Shown here: in pieces, positions 1 through 8,668 of the stretch
Layout of the letters: each line of letters begins with the position of its first letter
Position numbering within the stretch: position 1 is the stretch's first letter
DNA from: an uncultured Prevotellaceae bacterium
GTDB lineage: Bacteria; Bacteroidota; Bacteroidia; Bacteroidales; Bacteroidaceae
Assembly: GCA_902775075.1 (NCBI GenBank)
Contig: CACYKX010000018.1
Coordinates: 1 to 33,964 of the forward strand
DNA: 33,964 nt
Reading direction: 5' to 3'
The notes under the pieces: model-generated
What the model saw: the letters and a program-made list of their open reading frames with translations, nothing else
Database searches by the model: none
What the model was told of the DNA's origin: nothing
Program-made: the position numbers and the translations under genes

Positions 1-2
1 AG

Positions 3-809
3 TCGGAATATCTTACCATCGATGATAGCATACGCATACATTACAAGATATGGAAGACGTCGACAGATTCTGACTGCAAGACTGTTTGTTTCGTCCACGG
101 CTTTGGTTGCGACATGAACACATGGGAGAAACAATTCGAGGCCTTCCGAGATGAGGATCATCTGCAACTCGTGTTCATTGACCTACCCGGTTATGGAAAG
201 AGCGACAAGCCACATGTCGGTTACACGCTCGACTTCTTTGCCCATGCCATCGATGAAGTATTGAATGTCAATAACATCAAAGATGCCATCTTCGTAGGGC
301 ATAGTTTGGGCACACCCGTATGTCGTCAGACACTCATGGAGACCAGTCACGAGGGAGCTTTGGTAGATGTCGACGGAGTATATTGCTTCTACGATGGTAG
401 CGAGACACCAGAATACGTCACAGCAGTCAACCAGTTCGGTCATGCTTTCGACGGTCCTGATTGTCGTGATGTCATCACAGGATTTGTGTCATCCTTGGCT
501 GGCAAGAAGACACCCAAGGAGATTACAACCTACGCCATGTCTGTGATGCCCCGTACCCCTCAGTATGTTGCATCGAGTACGATGTGTCATCTTGTAGAGA
601 GGAAATGGTGGAACAACCGGCCAATCACGCAACCTGTGATGGTCATCTGTACGCAGAATAGTGGGCTCGACCCAGACAATAGACAGAAGATGCAACGCTT
701 GTATCCTCATCTCACATATACAGAACTAACCTCTTGTGGGCATTTCATCCACATGGAGCAATCGGAAATATTCAATAATAAATTGAAGAGATTCATCAAA
801 TCTATATAA
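3..809 (+). CDS. alpha/beta hydrolase, 5' end outside window
   Basis: A serine hydrolase of the alpha/beta fold; the substrate cannot be told. The frame is open from base 3, ahead of the first ATG at 114, and the upstream codons already encode fold-specific sequence (VCFVHGFGCDMNTW; HGFG forms the oxyanion-hole loop at about 96-107). The ATG at 114 is therefore internal and the true start lies left of the window. Downstream are the nucleophile elbow GHSLG (Ser near base 306), the DLPGYGKSDKP segment typical of the family, and a C-terminal SCGHFIHMEQ carrying the likely catalytic His. The C-terminus looks complete (TAA at 807-809). The family includes esterases, haloperoxidase-like enzymes and C-C hydrolases. 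The fold is certain, the function unknown. Confidence 0.88.
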   Translation, partial: SEYLTIDDSIRIHYKIWKTSTDSDCKTVCFVHGFGCDMNTWEKQFEAFRDEDHLQLVFIDLPGYGKSDKPHVGYTLDFFAHAIDEVLNVNNIKDAIFVGHSLGTPVCRQTLMETSHEGALVDVDGVYCFYDGSETPEYVTAVNQFGHAFDGPDCRDVITGFVSSLAGKKTPKEITTYAMSVMPRTPQYVASSTMCHLVERKWWNNRPITQPVMVICTQNSGLDPDNRQKMQRLYPHLTYTELTSCGHFIHMEQSEIFNNKLKRFIKSI

Positions 810-859
810 TCCCACGTCATAAATTCTCATATTTTTCTCTGTAATCGATATAATTCCAT

Positions 860-867
860 TACCTTTG
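860..867 (+). promoter_or_regulatory. Bacteroidota -7 box TACCTTTG
   Basis: TACCTTTG matches TAnnTTTG exactly. No clear TTTG lies about 20 bases upstream. It is two bases from the first ATG of the following ORF, so the transcript would start at or after that ATG. This argues for one of the later ATGs (878 or 884). Confidence 0.6.
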
Positions 868-883
868 CATGGAATTAATGCCT

Positions 884-1114
884 ATGAGATACGAGAACGC
901 TTGGCAAATGCAGGATGAGATCACCTCTGTTGTAAATGCTCTTGGATGGAATATCTGGGAACTGAGATACGACAGAGAGGCTGATGCTTTCCGACTGGAG
1001 GTTTATCAGCATCTAGACGACGAGGAGCAAGTTCAACTTGTTTCTCAGATGTCGTTATCCGCAGATTATGAGGGCGAAGGCATGCATGGTTCAAGATTTA
1101 CTTTATATGCTTAA
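884..1114 (+). CDS. small hypothetical protein
   Basis: Unknown protein of 76 residues from ATG 884 (81 if ATG 869 is used; ATG 878 is also in frame). The start at 884 is chosen because a -7 box ends at 867, so an mRNA would begin near 873-875, after the first ATG. The protein is acidic, with Trp near the N-terminus and a strand-like C-terminal half ending in GSRFTLYA. It has no signal peptide or membrane segment. The HD-domain remnant begins 18 bases after its stop, so the two were probably co-transcribed. I do not recognise the family. Confidence 0.6.
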   Translation: MRYENAWQMQDEITSVVNALGWNIWELRYDREADAFRLEVYQHLDDEEQVQLVSQMSLSADYEGEGMHGSRFTLYA

Positions 1115-1132
1115 TGAAAAATAAAGAGAGAT

Positions 1133-1423
1133 ATGGAGAAGATACAAGAGTTGGCTATGGCCATGATTCGTTACAACAATGCTGCCCCTAATCGCATACA
1201 ACATACGACGAAGGAACATGCCTATGCTGCTATGATCGGTCATGGCGAAGGACTGGATGAGGATACTCCGTTTATCCATGAAAGTGCTGCACTCGTTCAC
1301 GATATTGGCATTCGTGCAAGCGAGAAGAAGTATGGATACCAGAATATCTTTCGCATAAAGTCTAACTGTCAAGCACATAATCCCGAACGGTTCCCGAAGG
1401 CATCCCGAAGGAATATTTTGTAA
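1133..1423 (+). pseudogene. HD-domain phosphohydrolase, 3'-truncated remnant
   Basis: The first ~70 residues match the start of small HD-domain hydrolases: MEKIQELAMAMIRYN, the first metal His in KEHAYAAMIGHGEG (about residue 29) and the HD doublet in ESAALVHDIGI (residues 56-57). After KKYGYQ the sequence stops resembling the family and ends at residue 96 in a basic tail. Intact members are roughly twice as long and carry further metal ligands. The break falls just before a repeat-rich non-coding stretch and follows CCCGAAGG-type repeats at 1381-1411. This suggests that a deletion or insertion replaced the 3' part. A folded product with phosphohydrolase activity is unlikely. Confidence 0.75.
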
Positions 1424-1550
1424 TCTTTAAACTTTGACTTGGGAATTGTTAAAGGAAATCATGTGCTGTTTTGGGCTCGTTCTAGAACAAACTAGAACCT
1501 AACAAGCTCTAAAACACACCAAAACTCATTCTCAAGAAGTTGAGCTTCCG

Positions 1551-1629
1551 TATGAAGTTAACTGCATCGGCTTACGCAGTTAACTTCGTAAGTTCACGCG
1601 AATAGGTCTGTAGCCTTACGCAGTTAACT
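1551..1629. repeat. palindromic repeat with extra half-site
   Basis: Two 12-base arms (1554-1565 and 1576-1587) are perfect inverted repeats around a 10-base loop, extendable by three pairs including one G:T. The motif CTTACGCAGTTAACT occurs at 1571-1585 and again at 1615-1629, a 44-base period. So there are two and a half copies of a GTTAACTGCGTAAG-type unit. No T-run follows, so a terminator role is unlikely; it resembles a REP-like or MITE-derived intergenic repeat. Confidence 0.65.
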
Positions 1630-1867
1630 AAAAATGCTGATAATCCCAGTATATTTCGATGAACAAATTAGAGCGAAATGTATAACTATCTGATTATCAG
1701 TTGGCTACATTTTGCTCATAATTTTGATATTCATAATTAAACCGTCACGAATTCTGAATTTGCGAATTATGAGCACTTATCTTCGGTTGAAATTTAAGGA
1801 AATTAAAATTCATTAAACTTTCCTGAATTCAACTTGCAAGTGCAATGCCACTGATAACACACATAAA

Positions 1868-1900
1868 AAACTCTTATACGCCGAACACGTATAAGAGTTT
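1868..1900. terminator. bidirectional rho-independent terminator
   Basis: A perfect 13-bp stem (1868-1880 with 1888-1900) and 7-base loop, with CTTTTTA on the right and TTTTTTATG on the minus-strand side. It lies 30 bases past the stop of the leftward lipoprotein pseudogene and probably served it. Confidence 0.85.
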
Positions 1901-1929
1901 CTTTTTATCTTAACGTAAGATCAAACTGG

Positions 1930-2445
1930 TTATAATTCTTTTTCAGCCTGTTTTGCTTCCAGCAACGTACTGAATACGTGTTCTGCCGCAGCAATACTAC
2001 TTATGGCAACAAAATTAACAACATCTGTCTGCCCATTATCCCAATAACGTTTCACGCGCATGGTGTTCCCCGCCAAATCTAGAACATCGGCCTGAATAAC
2101 CTTCCTGCCCTCATACGAATTTATGGCTATTATGACATTGCCCCTGTCCAATGTCCACATCGTATTATGAAGATACGTCTCCTTTGCCCAATTGTTCTTG
2201 GCTTGAGCCACATATTCTCCAAATATACAATTTCCATTCGACTCAATGTAAACTGCGTCTACAGATAATGTTTCGTCGGAATTATCGACACTATACCACA
2301 TGCCTTCAATTTGATTGGTTGTCACTGACGGTGTTCCTTGTCATGCTATTGTCCCGTTATCCTCATCATTACTACAAGCCACCAAAGCCATTGAACCTAA
2401 TACCATACCTAACACAAGAGTAGTTGATAAATAAAACTTTTTCAT
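1930..2445 (-). pseudogene. lipoprotein with in-frame TGA stop
   Basis: Reading leftward from ATG 2443-2445 gives a lipoprotein signal peptide, MKKFYLSTTLVLGMVLGSM then ALVAC, with the lipobox Cys at residue 24, and an acidic linker SNDEDNGTIA. Codon 35 is TGA (2341-2343). The same frame then continues for 136 codons to 1930 with no other stop: TTNQIEGMWYSVDNSDETL and so on, a strand-rich domain with the GxW start seen in lipocalin-like Bacteroidota lipoproteins. The domain would have no export signal if started at the GTG at 2325. Reading frame, signal peptide and downstream terminator are otherwise intact, so this is a recent nonsense mutation, a sequencing error or readthrough. The exact family is not recognised. 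Confidence 0.82.
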
Positions 2446-2898
2446 AAGTCAAAAAATAGTTAGTTAGTAATAAAGAAATTAGTAATAAGATATTATTTTG
2501 CTATAGATCTGCTGCCTATGCAAGCTATCCTGTATACGTTATCCCGTTGTTAATTAGGAAATTACTGTTTACAATCGCAATAATAAGAAAACAACATGAA
2601 AGTTCCAAATAAAAAACACACTTTTTCACTTTGCGGAAAATTTGATGGCGTTTTCGCCGTCTGCGTGCTTGGCTAACCAACCGGGTATTTCTACGATTCT
2701 GACGGGAGACAAGAAACAAATTTAGGCACACACCATACAACGTATAATTACTTAATCGGTTGCTTTCCGAAAAGATTTCTTAATAATTTCTCCTTATTTA
2801 AAAAGAATTTTCTTAAATTTGCAGCAATTATGTGACATAATGAGTTTACCTCATTTCCATAATAGGAAAAGAATAGAAATTAAAAATAAAATAAAGAA
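2446..2898. other. intergenic region upstream of valS
   Basis: About 450 bases. The left part should hold the leftward promoter of the broken lipoprotein, but no exact TAnnTTTG is seen there. A hairpin GATGGCG-TTTT-CGCCGTC sits at 2644-2661. A plus-strand run of 26 codons (from ATG 2596) and a 71-residue minus-strand ORF (2525-2740) look like chance. The right end carries the -7 box for valS. Confidence 0.5.
2814..2821 (+). promoter_or_regulatory. -7 box TAAATTTG for valS
   Basis: Exact TAnnTTTG match 77 bases upstream of the valS ATG. No TTTG is visible 19-21 bases upstream. It implies a leader of about 70 bases. Confidence 0.55.
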
Positions 2899-5604
2899 AT
2901 GGAATTAGCAAGTAAGTACGACCCTAAAGAAGTTGAGTCGAAATGGTATGAATACTGGCTCGACAACAAACTTTTCAGTTCAAAACCAGATGGACGTGAA
3001 CCTTATACGGTGGTAATTCCACCTCCTAACGTCACTGGTGTGCTGCACATGGGCCACATGCTGAACAATACTATACAGGATATCCTCGTGCGCAGAGCGC
3101 GCATGGAAGGCAAAAATGCTTGTTGGGTACCTGGTACCGACCATGCTTCTATCGCTACAGAGGCTAAGGTGGTAAACAAACTGGCACAGGAAGGTATCAA
3201 GAAAACCGACCTCAGTCGTGATGAATTCTTGGAGCATGCTTGGGACTGGACTCGCGAGCACGGTGGCATCATCTTGAAGCAGTTGCGCAAACTCGGTTGC
3301 TCTTGTGACTGGGACCGTACAGGTTTCACTATGGACGAGACTCGCTCTAAGAGTGTCATCAAGGTATTCGTCGACCTATATAACAAGGGATATATCTACC
3401 GCGGTGTACGCATGGTAAACTGGGACCCTCAGGCTCAGACAGCTCTGTCTGACGAGGAGGTTATCTACAAGGATGAACATTCTAAGCTCTACTATCTGAA
3501 ATATTATGTAGCTCCAGAAGACCAGAACAAGATTGAGCGCAAGGATGAAGGCAACGTAATGCATAAGGACGAAAAAGGTTATTATGCTGTTGTTGCCACA
3601 ACTCGACCTGAAACTATCATGGGTGACTCTGCGATGTGTATCAACCCAGAGGATGTGAAGAATACTTGGCTCAAGGGACTACACGTCATTGTACCATTGG
3701 TAAACCGTACCATCCCTGTCATCGAGGATAGCTATGTGGATATTCAGTTTGGTACCGGTTGTTTGAAGGTAACCCCTGCTCACGATATCAACGACCACGC
3801 TCTGGGCTTGAAGCACGGATTGGAAACCATCGATATCTTCAATGACAATGGTACTATCTCTGAAGCTGCCGGCATGTATGTCGGTCAAGATCGTATGGAC
3901 GTGCGCAAACAGATTGCCATCGACTTGCAGAATGCTGGTTTGATGGAGAAAATCGAGGACTATGATAATAAGGTGGGATTCTCTGAGCGCACCAATGTGC
4001 CTATCGAACCAAAACTAAGTACACAGTGGTTCTTGAAGATGCAGCACTTCGCTGACATCGCTCTTGGCCCTGTGATGGATGACGACATCGAATTCTATCC
4101 TAAGAAATATAAGAATACTTATCGCCACTGGCTCGAGAACATCAAGGACTGGTGTATCAGTAGACAGCTGTGGTGGGGTCATCGCATCCCTGCTTACTAC
4201 TTTAAGAATGCTGAAGGCAAGAATGAGGTTGTCGTAGCAGAAACTGCAGAGGAAGCTCTGAAGTTGGCTCAACAGAAAAACCCTGCCGTGAAGGCTGAAG
4301 ATTTACAACAGGACGAGGATGCCCTCGACACATGGTTCTCTTCATGGCTCTGGCCTATCTCTCTCTTCGATGGTATCAACAATCCTGACAATGAGGAAAT
4401 CAACTATTACTACCCTACTGCTGACTTGGTAACGGGTCCGGATATCATCTTCTTCTGGGTGGCTCGTATGATCATGGCCGGCTATGAATATCGTGGCAAG
4501 ATGCCTTTCAAGCATGTTTACTTCACAGGTATCGTTCGCGATAAGTTGGGACGCAAGATGAGCAAGAGTCTTGGTAACTCTCCTGATCCTTTGAAACTCA
4601 TCGAAAAGTATGGTGCTGATGGTGTACGTATGGGTATGATGCTTGCTGCACCTGCCGGAAACGATATTCTCTTCGACGAGAGCTTGTGCGAACAGGGTCG
4701 TAACTTCAACAATAAGATATGGAATGCATTCCGACTGGTTAAGGGTTGGAATACAGCAGACATCGAACAACCTTTGTGTAACAAGACTGCAGTAGCTTGG
4801 TTTGAGGCCAAACTGAAAGAGGTGAACGATGAGATGCAAAAGCAGTTTAAGGAGTATCGTATCTCTGAGGCGCTGATGACCGTTTACAAACTCTTCTGGG
4901 ATGAGTTCTCTAGCTGGTATCTGGAGATGGTAAAACCTGCTTATATCAACGGTGAGGCTCAGCCTATCGACAAGACTACTTACGAGGCTACTTTGAAGTT
5001 CTTTGATGCGCTGCTCAAGATGTTGCATCCATTCATGCCGTTCATCACCGAGGAACTCTGGCAGCATATCTATGATCGCAAGGAGGGGGAAAGTATCATG
5101 CGTGCAACACTCGAGTTGCCTACTCCTAGTGCTGATGACCTGAAGTTGACGGCTGATGTGGAATTGGTAAAACAGATTGTGAGTGGTGTTCGTACCGTTC
5201 GCAACCAAAAGAATATCGCTCCAAAAGAGCAACTCGAACTGCAGGCTGTCGGCGAAAATAAATTCGAGGCTTACAACGAAGTGATCTTGAAGATGGCTAA
5301 CTTGAAGGCTATCAACGTGGTAGCAGAGAAGACTGCCGACGCCAGTGGCTTCATGGTAAGCACGGATGAATATGCCGTACCTGTAGGTGATTTGATCGAT
5401 GTAGAGGCTGAATTGGAAAAAGCTCAGAAAGAACTGGAACACCTCGAAGGCTTCTTAATGAGTGTTCGCAAGAAACTAAGCAACGAAAACTTTGTGGCTC
5501 ATGCTCCTGAGGCTGTCGTTGCACGCGAACGCAAAAAGGAAAGCGACTCTCTTGAAAAGATTGCTGCCCTGAAGGACACAATTGCTGAGCTCAAGAAGAA
5601 GTAA
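2899..5604 (+). CDS. valS: valine--tRNA ligase
   Basis: Class I aminoacyl-tRNA synthetase that charges tRNA-Val in the cytosol. At 901 residues it is full length. It shows [13 protein letters not shown] with the HIGH-type signature at residues 50-53, the CP1 editing domain ([13 protein letters not shown] and VTPAHD), the [10 protein letters not shown] segment, and KMSKS at 553-557 in [15 protein letters not shown]. The anticodon-binding helical domain follows. The C-terminal ~65 residues form the tRNA-binding coiled coil typical of ValRS ([16 protein letters not shown]). It is preceded by a -7 box at 2814 and followed after 23 bases by the clostripain-like gene, so the two are probably co-transcribed, although no functional link is known. 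Confidence 0.98.
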   Translation: MELASKYDPKEVESKWYEYWLDNKLFSSKPDGREPYTVVIPPPNVTGVLHMGHMLNNTIQDILVRRARMEGKNACWVPGTDHASIATEAKVVNKLAQEGIKKTDLSRDEFLEHAWDWTREHGGIILKQLRKLGCSCDWDRTGFTMDETRSKSVIKVFVDLYNKGYIYRGVRMVNWDPQAQTALSDEEVIYKDEHSKLYYLKYYVAPEDQNKIERKDEGNVMHKDEKGYYAVVATTRPETIMGDSAMCINPEDVKNTWLKGLHVIVPLVNRTIPVIEDSYVDIQFGTGCLKVTPAHDINDHALGLKHGLETIDIFNDNGTISEAAGMYVGQDRMDVRKQIAIDLQNAGLMEKIEDYDNKVGFSERTNVPIEPKLSTQWFLKMQHFADIALGPVMDDDIEFYPKKYKNTYRHWLENIKDWCISRQLWWGHRIPAYYFKNAEGKNEVVVAETAEEALKLAQQKNPAVKAEDLQQDEDALDTWFSSWLWPISLFDGINNPDNEEINYYYPTADLVTGPDIIFFWVARMIMAGYEYRGKMPFKHVYFTGIVRDKLGRKMSKSLGNSPDPLKLIEKYGADGVRMGMMLAAPAGNDILFDESLCEQGRNFNNKIWNAFRLVKGWNTADIEQPLCNKTAVAWFEAKLKEVNDEMQKQFKEYRISEALMTVYKLFWDEFSSWYLEMVKPAYINGEAQPIDKTTYEATLKFFDALLKMLHPFMPFITEELWQHIYDRKEGESIMRATLELPTPSADDLKLTADVELVKQIVSGVRTVRNQKNIAPKEQLELQAVGENKFEAYNEVILKMANLKAINVVAEKTADASGFMVSTDEYAVPVGDLIDVEAELEKAQKELEHLEGFLMSVRKKLSNENFVAHAPEAVVARERKKESDSLEKIAALKDTIAELKKK

Positions 5605-5627
5605 TAGTGAAATAGATTATTACATAT

Positions 5628-6959
5628 ATGAAGAAAATCCTATATTTTATAATAGGAGTATTGGTAATCCTCGTTGGTGCAACATCTTGCTCCGACGAGG
5701 ATTCTTCTGTTTCTATCGAAGAGAAGTATACTCAACAGACGATACTGATGTATCTGCCTTGGACAGGGGATGTTTCGGGTGGCAGCAGTGGATTATACCG
5801 TTTTTTCCTTGATAATATTGATTCTGTGGAAGCGGCTATCGTAAAAAACAAGGGAACGAATGGATGCCGCATACTGGTGTACATCAATGATAGACCGCAA
5901 CGGGGTTGTTTGTATGAAATCAAGTATGGAAACAACAGATGCATTGCAGATACGATTCAAATGTATTCTGGAAATGGATTCACATCGAGCAACGGTATCG
6001 CGCAGATCGTGGGTGACGCTTTTAAGTATGCACCTGCTCTCAACTATGCGATGACTATCGGCTGTCATGGCAGCGGTTGGACTTACAAGGAGGATTGGGT
6101 GAACTATCCTTCTGAGGTAAAGGGCGATCGTTATTGGAGACTGGGGGGAACATCTCTCTACGATGAACTCTACTTCCATGATACGAGGTTCTATGGTAGT
6201 GTGAGCAAGTATGAGGGTATTCAGCAATATGGTGTAAACATTGAGACTTTGGCAGAAGGACTCAAGATGGCGCTCAACGAGATTACTTATCCTGTGGGAT
6301 TCAGACACAAACTGCAATACTTGCTCTTCGATGACTGCTATATGTGTAATATGGAGATTGCTTATCAGGTAAGAGATGTGACGAACTTCATGGTAGCCAG
6401 CACAAGTGAGGTGATGGCATTCGGGATGCCTTATCGTTCGATGTGGAGCAGTATGCATGGCAGCAACCCTTCTTACTCGGGGATGGTAAATGCTTTCAAT
6501 GCTTTCTATACCAACTATTCGAGTCCATATGGTTCTATCGCGGCCATCGACTGCCGAAAGACTGAGGATATGGCGGCCATCATGAAGGAGATCAACAAGA
6601 AATATACTCTGCCTGATTCGCTTCGCGACAGCATTCAATGCCTTGACGGTATGTTTACGCTGGATCGACCAGGATTGTTCTTCGACATGAAAGATTATGT
6701 AGATCATTTGTATGACATGAATGGTGTCAGCATCACCAAAGCTAACGGTGATAATCTGTACACGAATTTCTGCACGACTTTCAATGAGATGGTGGTAGCT
6801 AAAAAGTCTACACCTTATTTATATACTAATCTGTCTATATTTCGCTCTGCACCTTTCGAGGTGAAGAAATTCAATGGTATTACTTTGAGTGATTTCTCTG
6901 TTCACCCTGTTGCTCTGATCGGTAAAGAGAAGACTGCATGGTGGAAAGCTACGCATTAG
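5628..6959 (+). CDS. clostripain-family (C11) lipoprotein peptidase
   Basis: Predicted Cys peptidase of family C11 exported as a lipoprotein (443 residues). The N-terminus is an SPII signal with the lipobox GATSC (Cys21) and an acidic SDEDSS tail, which fits surface or periplasmic anchoring. The catalytic pair is visible: His147 in MTIGCHGSGW and the nucleophile Cys237 in FDDCYMCNMEIAYQ, matching the family pattern of HG and DxC followed by a helix. Family members cut after Arg or Lys and often self-process; here that is inference. The gene starts 23 bases after valS and has no promoter of its own that I can see. It ends 44 bases before the GYF_2 gene. Confidence 0.88.
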   Translation: MKKILYFIIGVLVILVGATSCSDEDSSVSIEEKYTQQTILMYLPWTGDVSGGSSGLYRFFLDNIDSVEAAIVKNKGTNGCRILVYINDRPQRGCLYEIKYGNNRCIADTIQMYSGNGFTSSNGIAQIVGDAFKYAPALNYAMTIGCHGSGWTYKEDWVNYPSEVKGDRYWRLGGTSLYDELYFHDTRFYGSVSKYEGIQQYGVNIETLAEGLKMALNEITYPVGFRHKLQYLLFDDCYMCNMEIAYQVRDVTNFMVASTSEVMAFGMPYRSMWSSMHGSNPSYSGMVNAFNAFYTNYSSPYGSIAAIDCRKTEDMAAIMKEINKKYTLPDSLRDSIQCLDGMFTLDRPGLFFDMKDYVDHLYDMNGVSITKANGDNLYTNFCTTFNEMVVAKKSTPYLYTNLSIFRSAPFEVKKFNGITLSDFSVHPVALIGKEKTAWWKATH

Positions 6960-7003
6960 ACCAATTTATGACTAAACAGAATTTTGAAATAAACAATTAA
7001 CTA

Positions 7004-7903
7004 ATGGAATATTTTATTATAGAAAATGGTCAGCAGGCGGGCCCTTTTACGCTTGACTTGCTTAATGAGAAGAAGATAACATCGGAAACGCTTGTATGGA
7101 ACCAGTCGCTTACGGATTGGACTCCTGCTTGGAAAATTGAAGAATTACGTCCAATCCTTGATGGTACTTATGTTCCTTCTGAAGAATACCAGGCTACACA
7201 CACTCAACAAACAACACAGATGCCACCTATCCCTCAGTCTTTGCAGCAGAATGCGCAACCTGCTCAGGAACAACCTAAGAAGGGTAACAAACTATGGTTG
7301 GTAATTGGTGGTATCATCGCCTTCTTCTTGTTGATTATGGCTTTCACTAATCCTGATCGTGACCAGCATATGAATGCCATCAAGACAGAATTGAACGAGG
7401 CCATCACTAAGACTACTTCTGATAATAATGATGATCTTTTCTCTAAAAGCATCGGTGCCTTCACTCGCATGATCACCGGTAATCTCATCAATGTAGTACT
7501 CAACGATATGTTGGATTATCACAACTATATCATCTTCTCTAAGTCTACAGTAGAGTTTAATGATGAGGAGCATACCGTGGCTTTCGGCTTCCTCGGAAAG
7601 GTGTACACGGCTAACTGTGACGATATTCTGAAGGCTCTGCAAAACGAGAAAACGAAAGTCGACAGCAATGATGCTGATGATGACAACTCTGAGGTGGATG
7701 CCCAAAGTGATAATGACGACAAGACAGATGTAGATGAAGACGGCAGCGAAAAGAAATTGGAAGATAAGGTAGAAAAGGTGGCTGGACAGGTAAGCGACAA
7801 GGTCAGCAAAAAGGTCACCGAAAAACTAGATAAGAAAATCGACGAGGTGACAGATTCATCGACAATCAATAAGATTATCGATAAAATCCTTGACCTCTTC
7901 TAA
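7004..7903 (+). CDS. GYF_2 (DUF4339) domain membrane protein
   Basis: A 299-residue protein. Residues 1-52 form a GYF_2/DUF4339 domain (EYFIIENGQQAGPFTLDLL, with LVWNQSLTDWTPAW), a fold usually taken to bind peptides. A Gln/Pro-rich linker follows (about 60-92), then one membrane helix at 97-115 (LWLVIGGIIAFFLLIMAF). The rest probably lies outside the cytosol: a ~110-residue mixed domain, an Asp-rich stretch near 225-250 (DADDDNSEVDAQSDNDDK) and a charged amphipathic C-terminal helix with repeated KVxxKVxxKVTEKLDKKID patterns. The function is unknown. It is probably the last gene of the valS transcript and converges on DUF2461 with only four bases between the stop codons. Confidence 0.8.
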   Translation: MEYFIIENGQQAGPFTLDLLNEKKITSETLVWNQSLTDWTPAWKIEELRPILDGTYVPSEEYQATHTQQTTQMPPIPQSLQQNAQPAQEQPKKGNKLWLVIGGIIAFFLLIMAFTNPDRDQHMNAIKTELNEAITKTTSDNNDDLFSKSIGAFTRMITGNLINVVLNDMLDYHNYIIFSKSTVEFNDEEHTVAFGFLGKVYTANCDDILKALQNEKTKVDSNDADDDNSEVDAQSDNDDKTDVDEDGSEKKLEDKVEKVAGQVSDKVSKKVTEKLDKKIDEVTDSSTINKIIDKILDLF

Positions 7904-7921
7904 ATGATTATTCATAATCAT
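7904..7921. repeat. short palindrome at a convergent gene junction
   Basis: ATGATTAT-TC-ATAATCAT is an 8-bp perfect palindrome. It covers the gap between two convergent stop codons and the last codons of the DUF2461 gene. It lacks GC pairs and a T-run, so it would be a weak terminator, but it is the only structure at this junction. Confidence 0.4.
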
Positions 7922-8600
7922 CTATCACCTCATTAGTGAAATCCATCATTGGCTTGGCGACTTTGCAGTATTTCTCAAATTCGTTAAGCCATTTTTTTTG
8001 TGCATAGAAATCGTCTGGAACAACACGCCATACACAATAATCCTTCATTCGAAGATATTCGATGTGTTCATAGTCACGTGGAAAATCTTTCGGACAGGTT
8101 TTTAGGTGGTCTATGCCAAAACCTTTCTCGGAGATCTCACCATTCCACGTCCACTTTCCTTCATTGGCATATCCGAAATAGCTTACAAACTGTCCGTTCT
8201 CTACACATTCTCTCCATTTGTCAATACGCCCCATGATATCATTGCGCATGGCTGTAAGGATATTGGTAGGCAACCAATAGGCACCTGCAGAAACCAGACA
8301 ATTACCTGGTTCTATATGGATGTAGTAACCTGCGTGCAGACTCTTCTTCCCTTTGGCACTGTTATACGGTGATTTGTCTTGGGAAAATCTGATATCACGA
8401 TTAAATCGGAAGATACAGTCTTTTGGGGTGAGATGGGCTATCGATTCATCAAAAGTGGAAATTCTGGCAATTGCTGCTGCCACACCTTTCTTGAATTCTT
8501 CGCGACAAGCATCATATTCAGCTTTGTGTTCATAGAACCAATCTCGATTGTTGTTGGCAGCAATCTGACGTAGGTATTTGATAATTCTCTTTGTATCCAT
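7908..8600 (-). CDS. DUF2461 domain-containing protein
   Basis: A 230-residue cytosolic protein of the DUF2461/TIGR02453 family, common in Bacteroidota and of unknown function. The typical landmarks are present: FLxxIxxNNNRDWF-like start (YLRQIAANNNRDWFYEHKAEY), FRFNRDIRFSQDKSPYN with conserved Arg and Lys residues, and the YYIHIEPGNCLVSAG strand motif followed by a YWLPT segment. No signal peptide or membrane helix. It lies 68 bases downstream of nth on the same strand with no clear -7 box between them, so it may be the third gene of an ompH-nth-DUF2461 transcript. Confidence 0.88.
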   Translation of the reverse strand: MDTKRIIKYLRQIAANNNRDWFYEHKAEYDACREEFKKGVAAAIARISTFDESIAHLTPKDCIFRFNRDIRFSQDKSPYNSAKGKKSLHAGYYIHIEPGNCLVSAGAYWLPTNILTAMRNDIMGRIDKWRECVENGQFVSYFGYANEGKWTWNGEISEKGFGIDHLKTCPKDFPRDYEHIEYLRMKDYCVWRVVPDDFYAQKKWLNEFEKYCKVAKPMMDFTNEVIDDYE

Positions 8601-8668
8601 TCTCTTAAATATATAATTTATGAAATGAAAAAATCCATGTAATGTTCTTCCTAAGAGGCAAGAGCTGA

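Larger units (their letters stand above)
1424..1929. other. gene-free, repeat-rich stretch
   Basis: About 500 bases without a convincing ORF. It is full of inverted repeats: GTTCTAG 1479-1485 with CTAGAAC 1492-1498; GAAGTTAACTGC 1554-1565 with GCAGTTAACTTC 1576-1587; CTGATAATC 1637-1645 with GATTATCAG 1692-1700; TGCTCATAATT 1713-1723 with AATTATGAGCA 1765-1775. A 15-base direct repeat is at 1571-1585 and 1615-1629. It ends in the terminator at 1868-1900. It looks like eroded DNA or a small non-autonomous element between two broken genes. Confidence 0.6.

Noticed and set aside
1424..1929. CRISPR array or attachment site
   Set aside because: The repeats are palindromic, few, and spaced at 44 bases only once. 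There are no regular unique spacers and no cas genes.
2525..2740. 71-codon minus-strand ORF upstream of valS
   Set aside because: Arg-rich then hydrophobic with no recognisable pattern. No -7 box or terminator, and it covers an unrelated hairpin.
2446..2898. T-box or other amino-acid riboswitch ahead of valS
   Set aside because: No T-box antiterminator sequence or specifier-loop structure is visible, and T-boxes are not expected in Bacteroidota.
4342..5442. 366-codon minus-strand ORF
   Set aside because: Antisense to valS. It is a product of the codon bias of a conserved gene, not a gene with its own signals.
5793..6707. 304-codon minus-strand ORF
   Set aside because: Antisense to the clostripain-like gene. 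No family resemblance, no promoter box or start context.
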